Shown here piece after piece: positions 8,189 to 19,979 of a DNA stretch of 64,000 nucleotides; position 1 is the first letter of the stretch, and each line of letters starts with the position of its first letter. Below the pieces are notes generated by a model. It worked only from the letters and a program-made list of their open reading frames with translations. It had not been told where the DNA came from and searched no databases. This DNA comes from Pseudoponticoccus marisrubri. Its GTDB lineage: Bacteria; Pseudomonadota; Alphaproteobacteria; Rhodobacterales; Rhodobacteraceae. Where the stretch lies: the NCBI RefSeq assembly GCF_001482405.1, contig NZ_LPXO01000001.1, positions 558,001 to 622,000 on the forward strand. The letters run 5' to 3'. A program made the position numbers and the translations under genes.

Positions 8189-8509
8189 ATGACGGAGAAT
8201 TTCGTGAAACTCGGCCTGCTCTCGGCGGGCCTGGTGCTGGGGGCCGCCACGCTGGTCGATGCACAACAGCTGCGCCACTGCGCCCCGCGCGCCGCCGTGG
8301 TCGAACGGCTGGCCATTACCTATGGCGAGACGCGCCAGAGCATGGGGCTGGGCAGCAACAACGCGGTGATGGAGGTCTTTGCCTCGCCCGAGTCGGGCTC
8401 GTGGACGATCACGGTGACCCTGACCAACGGCATGACCTGCCTTGTCGCCAGCGGCCAGGCCTTCGAGGAACTGGCCGACGCGCTGCCACCCAAGGGCGAC
8501 CCGGCCTGA
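8189..8509 (+). CDS. Small exported hypothetical protein
   Basis: A 106-residue protein with a signal peptide (FVKLGLLSAGLVLGAATLVDAQ) and a mature domain of about 80 residues. The domain contains two cysteines (HCAP and MTCLVASGQ) that probably form a periplasmic disulfide. The order of conserved-looking blocks is RAAVVERLAITYGETRQSMGL, then a strand-rich SWTITVTLTNG, ending with a short helix. A GGAAGG ribosome site supports the start. I believe similar proteins are common in Rhodobacteraceae but know no function. Confidence 0.72.
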   Translation: MTENFVKLGLLSAGLVLGAATLVDAQQLRHCAPRAAVVERLAITYGETRQSMGLGSNNAVMEVFASPESGSWTITVTLTNGMTCLVASGQAFEELADALPPKGDPA

Positions 8510-8522
8510 GCAGTCGGGCCTG

Positions 8523-8555
8523 AAAACGTCGGCGGAGGGCCGAACGCCTTCCGCC
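8523..8555 (-). terminator. Weak terminator between convergent genes
   Basis: A 9-bp stem (8531-8539 with 8547-8555, one G-U pair) and a 7-nt loop, followed on the minus strand by TTTT after a 4-base gap. It serves mainly the permease gene at 8573-9328. Confidence 0.4.
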
Positions 8556-8572
8556 TGCCGGCACGGGGCACC

Positions 8573-9328
8573 TCAGGTCAGCGCGACCCAGACCAGCCGC
8601 AGCCCGGTCAGCGTCAGCGCCACGTAGGTGATCGCGAAGAAGACGCGCTCGGACACGTAGTGATGCGCCTTGATGCCCAGCCACGTGCCCAGCACGGCAA
8701 AGGGCGCCAGCGCCAGATCCATCATCAGCGTCTCGCGCGTGAAGATCCCCATGCCCCCATAGAAGCCCGCCTTGAACAGGTTGACCGCCCAGAAGACCAG
8801 CACCGTGGTCGCCTGGTAGGTGGTCTTGGCCAGCCCCTGCCCCAGCAGGAACACCGCCGCCACCGGCCCGCCGGCATGGCTGACGAAGCTGGTGAAGCCC
8901 AGCCCCAGCCCGCCGGTCAGCCCGGTCACCGGCCCGGCCCGCCGCGTGCCCAGCCGGATCAGCCCGCGCGCCGTGGCGAATTGCCAGGCGACGAAGGACA
9001 GCGCCACCATGCCGATGATCAGCCGGATCGTGTCCGCATCGGCCCAGGCGTAGAACAGCGCGCCCAGCACCGTGCCCGGCACCCCGCCCAGCAGCAGGAT
9101 CCGCGCCGCCGGCCAGTCCCACTTGCGCCAGTAGGCCGGCAGGCTGGTCACGTCGATCAGCATCAGCAGCGGCAGCATCAGCCCCAGCGCCACCCCCGGC
9201 TCCAGCATCAGCGCCAGAATCGAGGCGCTGGCAAAGGCAACGCCCGAGCCGAAGCCCCCCTTGGAAATGCCGGCGAAAATCACCGCCGGGATGGTCAATG
9301 CAAAGACCGAAAGGCTGAACAGCTCCAC
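8573..9328 (-). CDS. TauE/SafE family sulfite/anion exporter-like permease
   Basis: A 251-residue polytopic inner-membrane protein with about eight helices. It shows the duplicated glycine-rich motif of the family: AGISKGGFGSGVAF near residue 20 and GLTGGLGLGFTSFVSHAGGP near residue 135. TauE/SafE members move sulfite, sulfoacetate or other organic anions, and the substrate cannot be read here. The start is a GTG at 9328 preceded by an AAGGGGG site. It is divergent from mdh. Despite the family name there is no evidence tying it to the tau genes at 26-31 kb. Confidence 0.85.
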   Translation of the reverse strand: MELFSLSVFALTIPAVIFAGISKGGFGSGVAFASASILALMLEPGVALGLMLPLLMLIDVTSLPAYWRKWDWPAARILLLGGVPGTVLGALFYAWADADTIRLIIGMVALSFVAWQFATARGLIRLGTRRAGPVTGLTGGLGLGFTSFVSHAGGPVAAVFLLGQGLAKTTYQATTVLVFWAVNLFKAGFYGGMGIFTRETLMMDLALAPFAVLGTWLGIKAHHYVSERVFFAITYVALTLTGLRLVWVALT

Positions 9329-9395
9329 CCGCGCCCCCTTTATTCCGTGCGCAGGGCTGCGTTTATCCTGTTGAATGCACAGGCGATAGCCCTAA

Positions 9396-10451
<1,056 letters not shown>

Positions 10452-10473
10452 GGCCATCCCCGAAGATGACTGC

Positions 10474-10504
10474 AAAGCCCCGGCCCCGCGCCGGGGCTTT
10501 TTTT
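10474..10504 (+). terminator. Rho-independent terminator of mdh
   Basis: An 8-bp GC-rich stem (10477-10484 with 10490-10497), flanked by AAA and TTT, is followed by a run of seven Ts (10498-10504). It separates mdh from the suc promoter. Confidence 0.92.
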
Positions 10505-10589
10505 GTCTGGCACGGGGCTGCGCGCGCCCGGGGCGACTCGGGGTTCGGCACGGGGCGCGACGGTCTCTGCGCTAACAGTCGGGAGGCTT

Positions 10590-10622
10590 GTGATCACACG
10601 TCGGAAAGCTGTGATCACAAAT
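10590..10622 (+). promoter_or_regulatory. Paired TGATCA operator upstream of sucC
   Basis: The element reads GTGATCACACGT, nine variable bases, then GTGATCACAAAT, ending 108 bases before the sucC ATG. Its two 12-base arms are identical to those of the element before sdhC, with the same 21-bp spacing between palindromes. It is likely the binding site of a common TCA-cycle regulator. Confidence 0.75.
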
Positions 10623-10730
10623 GCCCCAAATCCGGCGGAAATTTGCATCCGCCGCAAGTTTTCATTTAACCTCCGCCTGCAGACCGGCCTAAATCGCGCC
10701 AATCCGAAGCAGAACGGGGACAGACGACCC

Positions 10731-11924
10731 ATGAATATCCACGAATACCAGGCCAAGGCGCTGTTGCGCGAATACGGAGCGCCGGTGTCAGATGGCCGCG
10801 TCGTGCTCAAGGCCGACGAAGCCAAGACCGCAGCCGGGGAAATGGATGGACCGCTCTGGGTCGTCAAGGCGCAGATCCACGCCGGCGGGCGCGGCAAGGG
10901 CAGCTTCAAGGAGGCCGATGCCGGCGACAAGGGCGGCGTGCGGCTGGCCAAGTCGGTGGAAGAGGCCGAGATGGAGGCCAAGCGCATGCTGGGCCGCACG
11001 CTGGTGACCAAGCAGACCGGCCCGGCCGGCAAGCAGGTCAACCGCATCTATATCGAGGACGGCTCGGGCATCCAGACCGAGATGTACCTCGCCCTGCTGG
11101 TCGACCGCGTGACCAGCCGCGTCTCTTTCGTGGCCTCGACCGAGGGCGGCATGGATATCGAGGAAGTGGCCGAGAAGACCCCCGAGAAGATCCTGTCCTT
11201 CTCGATCGACCCGGCCACCGGCTACCAGGCCTTCCACGGCCGCCGCATCGCCTTCAACCTCGGCCTGACCGGCAAGCAGGTGAAGCAATGCGTGGCGCTG
11301 ATGGGCACGCTCTACAAGCTGTTCCTCGACAAGGACATGGAGATGCTCGAGATCAACCCCCTGATCGTCACCGACGAGGGGGACCTGAAATGCCTCGACG
11401 CCAAGATGGGCTTTGACGGCAACGCGATCTACCGCCATGCCGACATCGCCGCGCTGCGCGACGAGACCGAGGAAGACCCCAAGGAACTGGCGGCCTCCAA
11501 GTACGACCTGAACTACATCGCGCTGGACGGCGAGATTGGCTGCATGGTGAACGGCGCGGGCCTGGCCATGGCGACCATGGACATCATCAAGCTCTACGGG
11601 GCCGAGCCGGCCAACTTCCTCGACGTGGGCGGCGGCGCCACCAAGGAGAAGGTGACCGAGGCGTTCAAGATCATCACCTCGGACCCCAACGTCAAAGGCA
11701 TCCTGGTCAACATCTTCGGCGGCATCATGCGCTGCGACGTGATCGCAGAGGGCGTGGTCGCCGCGGTCAAGGAAGTCGGCCTGCAGGTGCCGCTGGTGGT
11801 GCGCCTCGAGGGCACGAATGTCGAGAAGGGCAAGGAGATCATCAACACCTCCGGCCTGAACGTCATCGCCGCCGACAACCTCTCCGACGGGGCCGAGAAG
11901 ATCGTGAAGGCGGTCAAGGGATAG
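10731..11924 (+). CDS. sucC: Succinyl-CoA synthetase beta subunit (ADP-forming)
   Basis: A 397-residue ATP-grasp protein. With SucD it converts succinyl-CoA, ADP and phosphate to succinate, ATP and CoA. Motifs include the N-terminal [33 protein letters not shown], the metal/nucleotide segment [11 protein letters not shown], and the C-terminal [12 protein letters not shown] and [13 protein letters not shown] that contact SucD. The ATG at 10731 has a GGGGA site. The frame upstream to 10503 crosses the mdh terminator and the operator and is not coding. Confidence 0.97.
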   Translation: MNIHEYQAKALLREYGAPVSDGRVVLKADEAKTAAGEMDGPLWVVKAQIHAGGRGKGSFKEADAGDKGGVRLAKSVEEAEMEAKRMLGRTLVTKQTGPAGKQVNRIYIEDGSGIQTEMYLALLVDRVTSRVSFVASTEGGMDIEEVAEKTPEKILSFSIDPATGYQAFHGRRIAFNLGLTGKQVKQCVALMGTLYKLFLDKDMEMLEINPLIVTDEGDLKCLDAKMGFDGNAIYRHADIAALRDETEEDPKELAASKYDLNYIALDGEIGCMVNGAGLAMATMDIIKLYGAEPANFLDVGGGATKEKVTEAFKIITSDPNVKGILVNIFGGIMRCDVIAEGVVAAVKEVGLQVPLVVRLEGTNVEKGKEIINTSGLNVIAADNLSDGAEKIVKAVKG

Positions 11925-11928
11925 GTTC

Positions 11929-12258
11929 GTGTTCTCTCCCGTTCCCACGACCCCGGGTCAGGATTGGATCCTCGCGGCCGCTCTCGGCCTGCTGATCGGT
12001 CCTTGTGTGCTGCTGATTGCAGCCGGCAAACCTGAGTGGGTGCGATACGTGGCATGGGCGCAAATGGCGCTGCTGGCACTGGTCGTGCTGCGCAACATCC
12101 TGACCCCCGTGCCGGTCTTCGGAACATTCGTGATCATCTACCTTCTGGTGCTTGGGCTGCTGGTCCTCGCGCTGGCTGCGGGAGCGAAGTTTTTGGCGGG
12201 TCTTGTGCGCAGGCATGTCTGGCGTGTCGCTGCACAGCCCGAAAAGCAAATCAAATAG
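11929..12258 (+). CDS. Three-helix membrane protein between sucC and sucD
   Basis: A 109-residue protein with three hydrophobic segments (about 13-32, 40-58 and 64-90) and a basic C-terminal tail, [16 protein letters not shown]. The start is a GTG four bases after the sucC stop, with a weak ribosome site. It ends 12 bases before sucD. Translation therefore probably depends on sucC readthrough or coupling. No family recognised. Base composition resembles the neighbours, so there is no sign of recent transfer. Position alone links it to succinyl-CoA synthetase. Confidence 0.65.
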   Translation: MFSPVPTTPGQDWILAAALGLLIGPCVLLIAAGKPEWVRYVAWAQMALLALVVLRNILTPVPVFGTFVIIYLLVLGLLVLALAAGAKFLAGLVRRHVWRVAAQPEKQIK

Positions 12259-12270
12259 GAGCCAACGAAA

Positions 12271-13152
12271 ATGGCCGTCCTCGTCAATGAGAACACCAAA
12301 GTCATCTGTCAGGGCCTGACCGGCTCGCAGGGTACCTTCCACTCCGAGCAAGCGATTGCCTACGGCACCAAGATGGTCGGCGGCGTGACCCCCGGGAAGG
12401 GCGGGACCGAGCATCTCGGCCTGCCGGTCTTCAACTCGGTCCACGAGGCCCGGCACGTGACCGAGGCCAATGCCTCCGTCATCTACGTGCCGCCGCCCTT
12501 CGCCGCGGATTCGATCCTCGAGGCGATCGATGCCGGGATGGAACTGATCGTCTGCATCACCGAGGGCATCCCGGTGCTGGACATGATGCGCGTCAAGCGC
12601 GCGCTCGAAGGCAGCGCCAGCCGGCTGATCGGGCCGAACTGCCCCGGCGTCATCACGCCCGACGCCTGCAAGATCGGCATCATGCCCGGCCACATCCACA
12701 AGCGCGGCAAGGTCGGCGTCGTGTCGCGCTCGGGCACGCTCACCTACGAGGCGGTCAAGCAGACCTCCGACATGGGCCTGGGCCAGTCCTCGGCCGTGGG
12801 CATCGGCGGCGACCCGATCAAGGGGACCGAGCATATCGACGTGCTGGACATGTTCCTCGACGATGACGAGACCGAGGCGATCATCATGATCGGCGAGATC
12901 GGCGGCTCGGCCGAGGAAGACGCGGCCGAGTTCCTGGCCGAGCAGAAGAAGAAGGGCCGCTGGAAGCCCACCGCCGGCTTCATCGCAGGCCGCACCGCCC
13001 CTCCGGGCCGCCGCATGGGCCATGCCGGCGCCATCGTCGCGGGCGGCAAGGGCGGCGCCGAGGACAAGATCGAGGCGATGAAATCCGCCGGAATCGTCGT
13101 CGCCGACAGCCCCGCCACGCTGGGCGAGGCCGTGATGAAGGCGATCGGGTAA
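12271..13152 (+). CDS. sucD: Succinyl-CoA synthetase alpha subunit
   Basis: A 293-residue protein. The N-terminal CoA-binding fold shows [17 protein letters not shown] (residues 11-27). The phosphorylated histidine is H251 in [10 protein letters not shown], and the C-terminal half has the ligase fold ([15 protein letters not shown]). A TAGGAG ribosome site precedes the ATG. It is separated from sucC by the small membrane gene at 11929-12258. No clear terminator follows, so readthrough into sucA is possible across a 281-base gap (13153-13433) in which I see no gene. Confidence 0.97.
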   Translation: MAVLVNENTKVICQGLTGSQGTFHSEQAIAYGTKMVGGVTPGKGGTEHLGLPVFNSVHEARHVTEANASVIYVPPPFAADSILEAIDAGMELIVCITEGIPVLDMMRVKRALEGSASRLIGPNCPGVITPDACKIGIMPGHIHKRGKVGVVSRSGTLTYEAVKQTSDMGLGQSSAVGIGGDPIKGTEHIDVLDMFLDDDETEAIIMIGEIGGSAEEDAAEFLAEQKKKGRWKPTAGFIAGRTAPPGRRMGHAGAIVAGGKGGAEDKIEAMKSAGIVVADSPATLGEAVMKAIG

Positions 13153-13433
13153 ACGATCGCCATGTCCGCGTCAGCCCATCGCCCGAGGGCCCTGGCATCC
13201 ATGATCGCCCCGCTGCCTGCCATGCAGGCGGCGGGATCGGATGTCACCGGTGGTTCGGGAGCAGGGCCAAGCGGGCGCTGGCCGGACGGCCCGCCGACCG
13301 GCCGCGGTGCCAACCACCCGACACGCCTGCCCGGCCATGCTTGCCATACCGCGCCGGGTGACGCGCGCCGGACCGTCCCCTATATCCATCAAGTTGCGCC
13401 CCCCGGATTGATCCCCTGCGGAAAGGAACGCTC

Positions 13434-16400
13434 ATGACTGACCAATCCCCCAATGACCTGTTCCACGCCTCGAGCTTCATGCAGGGGCACAATGCCGAGT
13501 ATCTCGAGCAGATGTATGCCCGCTATGCCGCCGATCCGAACGCGGTCGACGCGGCCTGGGCGGATTTCTTCCGTCAGCTCGGCGACGAGGACATGGACGT
13601 CAAGAAGGAGGCGCAGGGGCCCAGCTGGGCGCGCGCCGACTGGCCGCCAACGCCCGATGACGACCTGACCGGCGCGCTGACCGGCGACTGGCCGATGCCC
13701 ATGGTGCCCGCCGAGGCGAAGGGCGCGGCCAACAAGATCCGCGAGAAGGCCGAGGAGACCGGCGTCAAGGTCAGCGACGACCAGGTGCAGCGCGCCGTGC
13801 TGGACAGCATCCGCGCGCTGATGATCATCCGCGCCTACCGGATCCGCGGCCACCTGGCGGCCGATCTCGACCCGCTGGGGCTGCGCGACACCTCGAACCA
13901 CCCCGAGCTGGATCCGAAATCCTACGGCTTCACCGAGGCCGACATGGACCGGCCGATCTTCATTGACAACGTGCTGGGCCTGCAGATCGCGTCGCTGCGC
14001 GAGATCGTCAGCATCGTCAAGCGCACCTATTGCGGCACCTTCGCGCTGCAGTACATGCACATCTCGGACCCCGAGCAGTCGGCCTGGCTGAAGGAGCGGA
14101 TCGAGGGCTACGGCAAGGAGGTCAAGTTCACCCGCGAGGGGCGCAAGGCGATCCTGAACAAGATGGTCGAGGCCGAGGGCTTCGAGAAGTTCCTGCACGT
14201 CAAGTACATGGGCACCAAGCGGTTCGGTCTCGACGGCGGCGAAAGCCTGATCCCCGCGATGGAGCAGATCATCAAGCGCGGCGGCAACCTCGGCCTCAAG
14301 GAGATCGTCATCGGCATGCCGCATCGCGGCCGCCTGTCGGTGCTCGCCAACGTGATGAACAAGCCCTACAAGGCGATCTTCAACGAATTCCAGGGCGGCA
14401 GCTTCAAGCCCGATGACGTGGACGGCTCGGGCGACGTGAAATACCACCTCGGCGCCTCTTCCGACCGGGAATTCGACGGCCACCCGGTGCACCTGTCGCT
14501 GACCGCCAATCCCAGCCATCTCGAGGCGGTGAACCCGGTGGTGCTGGGCAAGGTGCGCGCCAAGCAGGACCAGCTGAAGGACAGCGAGCGCACGGCGGTG
14601 ATGCCGGTGCTGCTGCATGGCGACGCGGCCTTTGCCGGCCAGGGCGTGGTGGCGGAATGCTTCGCGCTGTCGGGTCTGCGCGGGCATCGCACCGGCGGCA
14701 CCATGCATATCGTCGTGAACAACCAGATCGGCTTTACCACGGCGCCGCATTTCTCGCGCTCCTCGCCCTACCCCACCGACAACGCGCTGGTGGTCGAGGC
14801 GCCGATCTTCCACGTCAACGGCGACGACCCCGAGGCCGTGGTCCATGCCGCCAAGGTGGCCACCGAGTTCCGCCAGAAATTCGGCAAGGACGTGGTGCTG
14901 GACATCTTCTGCTATCGCCGGTTCGGGCATAACGAGGGCGATGAGCCCATGTTCACCAACCCGATCATGTACAAGAAGATCAAGCAGCAGAAGACCACGC
15001 TGTCGCTCTATACCGAAAGGCTGGTCAAGGACGGGCTGATCCCCGAGGGCGAGATCGAGGACATGAAAGCCGCCTTCCAGGCCCATCTGAACGAAGAGTT
15101 CGAGGCCGGCAAGAACTACAAGCCCAACAAGGCCGACTGGCTGGATGGCCGGTGGAGCCATCTCGACAAGCAGAAAGAGGGCAAGTACCAGCGCGGCAAG
15201 ACCGCGATCAGCGAGGAGACCGCCAAGTCGATCGGCACCGCGCTGACCCGGGCGCCCGAGGGCTTTGCCATGCACCGCACGGTGCAGCGCCTCGTCGAGA
15301 CGCGCGGCAAGATGTTCGAAAGCGGCGAGGGCTTCGACTGGGCCACGGCCGAGGCGATGGCCTTCGGCTCGCTGCAGCTGGAAGGCTACCCGGTCCGCCT
15401 GGCCGGGCAGGACAGCACCCGCGGCACGTTCAGCCAGCGCCATTCGGCCTTCATCGACCAGAATACCGAGGATCGCTACTACCCGCTGAACAACATCCGC
15501 GAGGGGCAGGCCCGGTTCGAGGTGATCGACAGCGCGCTGAGCGAATACGCGGTGCTGGGCTTCGAATACGGCTACTCGCTGGCCGAGCCCAACGCGCTGA
15601 CCCTGTGGGAGGCGCAGTTCGGCGATTTCGCCAACGGCGCGCAGATCATGTTCGACCAGTTCATCTCGTCGGGTGAAAGCAAGTGGCTGCGCATGTCGGG
15701 CCTTGTCTGCCTGATGCCGCACGGCTTCGAGGGCCAGGGCCCGGAGCACAGCTCGGCCCGGCTGGAACGCTTCCTGCAGATGTGCGGGCAGGACAACTGG
15801 ATCGTGGCGAACTGCTCGACCCCGGCCAACTACTTCCACATCCTGCGCCGCCAGCTGCATCGCAGCTTCCGCAAGCCGCTGATGCTGATGACGCCGAAAT
15901 CGCTGCTGCGCCACAAGCTCTGCGTCTCCGAGCTGAAGGATTTCGTCACCGGCTCCTCTTTCCACCGGGTGCTGTGGGACAGCGCGGATTCGGGCGAGAG
16001 CGATACCAAGCTGAAGCCCGACTCCGAGATCAAGCGCGTGGTGATGTGCTCGGGCAAGGTCTATTACGACCTGCTGGAGGAACGCGACGCGCGCGGGCTG
16101 GACGATGTCTACCTGCTGCGGGTCGAGCAGTTCTACCCCTTCCCGGCGCTGGCGCTGGTGAAGGAGCTGGAACGCTTCCCGCAGGCCGAGATGATCTGGT
16201 GCCAGGAAGAGCCCAAGAACCAGGGCGCGTGGTCCTTCATCGAGCCCAATATCGAATGGGTCCTCGGCCGCATCGGCGCCAAGCATCCGCGCCCGCGCTA
16301 TGTCGGCCGCGCCACCTCGGCCTCGCCGGCGACGGGCCTGGCCAGCCAGCACAAGGCACAGCAAGAGGCGCTCGTGAACGAGGCGCTGACCATCGACTAA
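13434..16400 (+). CDS. sucA: 2-oxoglutarate dehydrogenase E1 component
   Basis: A 988-residue thiamine diphosphate enzyme that decarboxylates 2-oxoglutarate and transfers the succinyl group to SucB. The N-terminal E2-binding segment is typical ([20 protein letters not shown]). The ThDP region includes [14 protein letters not shown] and [13 protein letters not shown]. The central NNQIGFTT and the late [14 protein letters not shown] and [20 protein letters not shown] are hallmark E1o motifs. An AAAGGAA site precedes the ATG. The length is normal. It starts the sucA-sucB-cassette-lpd set. Confidence 0.98.
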   Translation: MTDQSPNDLFHASSFMQGHNAEYLEQMYARYAADPNAVDAAWADFFRQLGDEDMDVKKEAQGPSWARADWPPTPDDDLTGALTGDWPMPMVPAEAKGAANKIREKAEETGVKVSDDQVQRAVLDSIRALMIIRAYRIRGHLAADLDPLGLRDTSNHPELDPKSYGFTEADMDRPIFIDNVLGLQIASLREIVSIVKRTYCGTFALQYMHISDPEQSAWLKERIEGYGKEVKFTREGRKAILNKMVEAEGFEKFLHVKYMGTKRFGLDGGESLIPAMEQIIKRGGNLGLKEIVIGMPHRGRLSVLANVMNKPYKAIFNEFQGGSFKPDDVDGSGDVKYHLGASSDREFDGHPVHLSLTANPSHLEAVNPVVLGKVRAKQDQLKDSERTAVMPVLLHGDAAFAGQGVVAECFALSGLRGHRTGGTMHIVVNNQIGFTTAPHFSRSSPYPTDNALVVEAPIFHVNGDDPEAVVHAAKVATEFRQKFGKDVVLDIFCYRRFGHNEGDEPMFTNPIMYKKIKQQKTTLSLYTERLVKDGLIPEGEIEDMKAAFQAHLNEEFEAGKNYKPNKADWLDGRWSHLDKQKEGKYQRGKTAISEETAKSIGTALTRAPEGFAMHRTVQRLVETRGKMFESGEGFDWATAEAMAFGSLQLEGYPVRLAGQDSTRGTFSQRHSAFIDQNTEDRYYPLNNIREGQARFEVIDSALSEYAVLGFEYGYSLAEPNALTLWEAQFGDFANGAQIMFDQFISSGESKWLRMSGLVCLMPHGFEGQGPEHSSARLERFLQMCGQDNWIVANCSTPANYFHILRRQLHRSFRKPLMLMTPKSLLRHKLCVSELKDFVTGSSFHRVLWDSADSGESDTKLKPDSEIKRVVMCSGKVYYDLLEERDARGLDDVYLLRVEQFYPFPALALVKELERFPQAEMIWCQEEPKNQGAWSFIEPNIEWVLGRIGAKHPRPRYVGRATSASPATGLASQHKAQQEALVNEALTID

Positions 16401-16446
16401 ACCTCGGGCAGCCAAGCCGCAGGGTATCAAGAAGGGAACTGAGACA

Positions 16447-17994
16447 ATGACCGAAGTGCGCGTCCCCACGCTTGGGGAATCCGTGACCGAGGCAACCGTG
16501 GCCACGTGGTTCAAGAAGCCGGGCGACACGGTGGCCGTGGACGAGATGCTCTGCGAGCTGGAGACCGACAAGGTGACGGTGGAGGTGCCCTCGCCCGCCG
16601 CCGGCACCCTGTCGGACATCGTCGCGAACGAGGGCGACACGGTGGGCGTGGACGCCCTGCTGGCCAATATCTCGGAAGGCGACAGCGGCAGCGACGCCGC
16701 GCCCAAGGCCAAGGAGGCCAAGCCCGACAGCGCGCCGGCGCAGGAAAGCGCCCCGGCCGCGGGCGGCGCGCAGACCGACGTGATGGTGCCGACGCTGGGC
16801 GAATCCGTCTCCGAGGCGACCGTGTCGACCTGGTTCAAGAAGGTGGGCGACAGCGTTGCGCAGGACGAGATGCTCTGCGAACTCGAGACCGACAAGGTCT
16901 CGGTCGAGGTGCCCTCGCCCGCCTCGGGCACGCTGGCCGAGATCGTCGCCGACGAGGGCGCCACGGTCGAGGCCAATGCCAAGCTGGCGGTGATCTCCTC
17001 CAATGGCGAGGTCAAGGGCGCCGCCCCGCAGGAGAATGCCGAGGCCGCCAACGGCAAGCAGTACGAACAGCCCCCCGCCGGCGATGGCGGCCCGGGCAAG
17101 GACATCAAGGACGGCCCGGCGGCCGAGAAGGCCATGGCAGAGGCCGGCATCAGCCGCGACCAGGTGCAGGGCTCGGGCCGTGACGGGCGGGCCACCAAGG
17201 AGGATGTCTCGCGCGCCGTGGCAGCCGCCTCGGCCCAGCCGCAGGCCAGCGCGCCCGCCCCGGCCCCGCGCGCCCCGGTCAGCGCCGAGGATGCCGGGCG
17301 CGAGGAGCGGGTCAAGATGACCCGTCTGCGCCAGACCATCGCGCGCCGCCTCAAGGACGCCCAGAACACCGCCGCGATCCTGACCACCTACAACGAGGTG
17401 GACATGACCGAGGTCATGGCGCTGCGCAGCCAGTACAAGGACATGTTCGAGAAGAAGCACGGCGTGCGCCTGGGCTTCATGTCCTTCTTCACCAAGGCCT
17501 GCTGCCACGCCCTGAAAGAGGTGCCCGAGGTCAATGCCGAGATCGACGGCACCGACATCGTGTACAAGAACTTCGTGCATATGGGCATCGCCGCGGGCAC
17601 GCCGCAGGGCCTTGTCGTGCCGGTGATCCGCGATGCCGACGCCATGTCCTTTGCCGAGATCGAGAAGGCGATCAACGAGAAGGGCAAGCGCGCGCGCGAC
17701 GGCAAGCTGTCCATGGCGGAAATGCAGGGCGGCACCTTCACCATCTCGAATGGCGGTGTCTACGGCTCGCTCATGTCTTCGCCGATCATCAACCCGCCGC
17801 AATCCGGCATCCTCGGCATGCACAAGATCCAGGACCGGCCCATGGTCATCAACGGCGAGATCAAGATCCGCCCGATGATGTACCTCGCGCTGTCCTACGA
17901 TCACCGCATCGTCGACGGCAAGGGCGCGGTGACCTTCCTCGTCCGCGTCAAGGAAGCGCTGGAAGATCCGCGTCGCCTGCTGATGGACCTGTAA
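16447..17994 (+). CDS. sucB: Dihydrolipoyllysine succinyltransferase (E2o) with two lipoyl domains
   Basis: A 515-residue core subunit of the 2-oxoglutarate dehydrogenase complex. It has two lipoyl domains, with lipoylated lysines K42 and K150, both in ELETDKV. A peripheral subunit-binding domain follows at about 220-260 ([16 protein letters not shown]), and the catalytic domain ends with SYDHRIVDG (H486, D490). Proline/alanine-rich linkers join the parts. E. coli SucB has one lipoyl domain, so this version is longer. Two-lipoyl E2o proteins are, as far as I know, usual in this group. The gene lies 46 bases after sucA. Confidence 0.97.
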   Translation: MTEVRVPTLGESVTEATVATWFKKPGDTVAVDEMLCELETDKVTVEVPSPAAGTLSDIVANEGDTVGVDALLANISEGDSGSDAAPKAKEAKPDSAPAQESAPAAGGAQTDVMVPTLGESVSEATVSTWFKKVGDSVAQDEMLCELETDKVSVEVPSPASGTLAEIVADEGATVEANAKLAVISSNGEVKGAAPQENAEAANGKQYEQPPAGDGGPGKDIKDGPAAEKAMAEAGISRDQVQGSGRDGRATKEDVSRAVAAASAQPQASAPAPAPRAPVSAEDAGREERVKMTRLRQTIARRLKDAQNTAAILTTYNEVDMTEVMALRSQYKDMFEKKHGVRLGFMSFFTKACCHALKEVPEVNAEIDGTDIVYKNFVHMGIAAGTPQGLVVPVIRDADAMSFAEIEKAINEKGKRARDGKLSMAEMQGGTFTISNGGVYGSLMSSPIINPPQSGILGMHKIQDRPMVINGEIKIRPMMYLALSYDHRIVDGKGAVTFLVRVKEALEDPRRLLMDL

Positions 17995-18130
17995 GAGGCG
18001 GTGGGGGAAGACCCCCATCCCATGGCGGGCGCGGCACACCGCGCCTGCCCTTCCCGGGAACGGGCGCTGTCATGACCGTCAAGACCACCAGCATCGCGTG
18101 CAGCGCGCCCCCGTCGGACCGGCCGGCGGC

Positions 18131-18694
18131 ATGAGCGACGGTGCCTGCATATCGGCCGCGACCCTCTATCGCGACGCGGTCGCGCGGCGGCGGGCCTTCC
18201 GCCTGCCGGGCTACCCGACGCTGGCCGAGGCCGGGTTCGACGGCGACTATGTCTCGCCCATCCAGATGAGCTCGGGCAACCTGACCGGGCCGATGCTGAT
18301 CTCGAAGGACTGGCTGGATGCGCCCTCGGCGGCGCGCCATCATGCGCAGCTGAGCCGCACCGGCTACCTGCCTGACAACCCGTTCAACCGGGTGATCGAC
18401 AAGGTGCTGGCAATGCTGGGCCTCGCGCGTGCCGATATCTACATCACGCCGGTCTTTCATTTGCTGGTGTCGAAGCGCTCCTCGACCATTCCGCCGGCCC
18501 ATGCGCGCGCCTGTTTCAAAGCGGTGGGCCAGTACGAGCTGCTGGGCCGCCGGCCCGTCGCGCTCGGCACGGACTCGGCCCGCGTGCTGCGCGCCTTCGG
18601 CATCGACCACGTGCCAGCGCCGCACCCCTCGGCGCGGATCGGCAGTTTCGACCTGCGCGCAAGCCGCATCGCCGACGCGGTGGCCCGGGCATGA
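18131..18694 (+). CDS. Hypothetical protein, weakly uracil-DNA-glycosylase-like
   Basis: A 187-residue soluble protein. Two stretches recall the uracil-DNA glycosylase superfamily: RRPVALGTDSARVLRAFGI, like the strand and helix before motif II, and PAPHPSAR, like the HPS of motif II. A clear motif I active-site acid is not seen; the corresponding place reads GPMLISKDWLDAP. So either the fold is shared and the chemistry differs, or the resemblance is chance. ATG 18131 is chosen; an in-frame GTG at 18098 is possible. It overlaps the glycosyltransferase gene by ATGA and begins a four-gene cassette between sucB and lpd. Confidence 0.6.
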   Translation: MSDGACISAATLYRDAVARRRAFRLPGYPTLAEAGFDGDYVSPIQMSSGNLTGPMLISKDWLDAPSAARHHAQLSRTGYLPDNPFNRVIDKVLAMLGLARADIYITPVFHLLVSKRSSTIPPAHARACFKAVGQYELLGRRPVALGTDSARVLRAFGIDHVPAPHPSARIGSFDLRASRIADAVARA

Positions 18695-19683
18695 GCGGCG
18701 CCGCTCCCCAGCCGCGCGTGGCGCTGGCCGCCTGCATGCGCAACGAGGGCCCCTTCGTGCTGGAATGGGTGGCCTATCACCGGCTGATCGGCTTCGACCC
18801 GGTCATCGTGGTGACCAATGACGTCACCGACGGCTCGGACGCGCTGCTGGACCGGCTGGCACAGCTGGATGCCGTGACCCATCTGCGCCAGACCGTGCCG
18901 CCGGGGGCCGCGCCGCAGGATGCGGGCATGGATCACGTGCTGGCGCTCTGCCGCGATCAGGGCATCCCCTTTGTCATGCATCTGGACAGCGACGAATTCC
19001 TGGCCATCCTGCAGGACGACCTGGCCGAGATCCTGCGCCGGGTCGAGGGGCTGGGCGCCGACGTGGTGGCTGTGCCGTGGCGCGCTTTCGGCGACAGCGG
19101 GCTGCGCGACTGGACGCCCGGCGATCTCGTGCTGGAGCGCAACACGCGCGCCGAGCCGGCGCCCGAGCCGGGCGTGGCCAAGTTCAAATCGCTGTTCCGC
19201 GTGGCCAGTTTCGGCGGCGCTTCGGATCATATGCCGCGCGCGCCGCAGGTGCCTGATCCGCTGGTCATCCGCCCCGACGGCAAGGCGTTGCGCAACGCGC
19301 CGCTCTTCTGGCCCGAGACGACCTCGCGCTACCGGCCGCATGGCACGGCGACCGCCTCGGCCCGGGCGCAGGTCTATCACTACGCGCTGCGCGCCGAGGA
19401 CGTCTTCCTTATGAAGAACGACCGTGGCAACGGGCAGGGCAAGACCGGCGACACCAAGTACCATCTGGGATCGCGCTGGCACCGGCTGGCCAATCGCAAC
19501 GATGTCGAGGAGACGCGCATGCTGTCACTGGTGCCGCAGATCCGTGCGCAGATCGCCGCGTGGCGGGCCGATCCGGCGCTGGCCGCCTGCGAGCGCGCCT
19601 GCCATGACTGGTTTCTCGCCCGCAAGGCCGCCGTCCTGACGCCCGCGCAGCGCGCCGCCTGGACACGAAAGGCCCCCGCATGA
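18691..19683 (+). CDS. Glycosyltransferase family 2-like protein
   Basis: A 330-residue protein with the pattern of the GT2/GT92-like 'glycosyl transferase family 2' proteins. The opening strand is VALAACMRNEGPFVLEWVAYH. A nucleotide-sugar region DPVIVVTNDVTDGSD follows, and the metal-binding acidic motif is HLDSDEFL (near residues 96-103). The C-terminal half has VYHYALRAEDVFLMKNDRG, common in these proteins. It is probably cytoplasmic or membrane-associated, acting on surface polysaccharide. Substrates are unknown. Coupled by ATGA to genes on both sides. Confidence 0.8.
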   Translation: MSGAAPQPRVALAACMRNEGPFVLEWVAYHRLIGFDPVIVVTNDVTDGSDALLDRLAQLDAVTHLRQTVPPGAAPQDAGMDHVLALCRDQGIPFVMHLDSDEFLAILQDDLAEILRRVEGLGADVVAVPWRAFGDSGLRDWTPGDLVLERNTRAEPAPEPGVAKFKSLFRVASFGGASDHMPRAPQVPDPLVIRPDGKALRNAPLFWPETTSRYRPHGTATASARAQVYHYALRAEDVFLMKNDRGNGQGKTGDTKYHLGSRWHRLANRNDVEETRMLSLVPQIRAQIAAWRADPALAACERACHDWFLARKAAVLTPAQRAAWTRKAPA

Positions 19684-19979
19684 GCCGCATCCCCCCGCCC
19701 CCACCCGTCACGCCGGCCGACCGCCTTGCGCGGATGCGCGAGACGCTGGCCCTGGGCACGCCCGGGGCGCTGCGCGCCGCGGGCTTTGCCTGGACGCGCT
19801 ACGACGCTGACGATGCGGGCGCCAGCCACGCGGACTGCGCAGGCTGCGCCGCGCGGATCTCGGATGGCGACTGGGGCGACAACCACCCCCGCGCCTTCCG
19901 CGACGGCGCGCTCTGGCTCTGCCCCTATTGCCACGCTTTCCTGCAGGGGGTCGAAAGCGGGCGGGAGGGCGCGCCATGA
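19680..19979 (+). CDS. Small CxxC protein, probable zinc ribbon
   Basis: A 99-residue protein with cysteine pairs CAGC (residues 53-56) and CPYC (about 81-84), about 27 residues apart, the spacing of a zinc ribbon. Between them lie WGDNHPRAF and ALWLCPYCHAFLQG. The N-terminus is proline-rich. No catalytic motif is seen. It overlaps the glycosyltransferase and MAPEG genes by ATGA at both ends, so the three are translated together. Function unknown. Confidence 0.65.
   Translation: MSRIPPPPPVTPADRLARMRETLALGTPGALRAAGFAWTRYDADDAGASHADCAGCAARISDGDWGDNHPRAFRDGALWLCPYCHAFLQGVESGREGAP

Noticed and set aside
8573-9328. TauE/SafE permease as part of the taurine system
   Set aside because: Only the family name suggests it; it is 17 kb from tauABC/tpa and beside mdh, so no functional link is claimed.
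13162-13437. A 91-codon frame in the sucD-sucA gap
   Set aside because: Proline- and glycine-rich, no ribosome site, overlaps the sucA start; treated as non-coding.
13389-17387. A 1332-codon open frame antisense to sucA and sucB
   Set aside because: It mirrors the codon pattern of high-GC genes on the other strand. It has low-complexity composition, no ribosome site and no recognisable domain, while the sense strand is fully explained by sucA and sucB.
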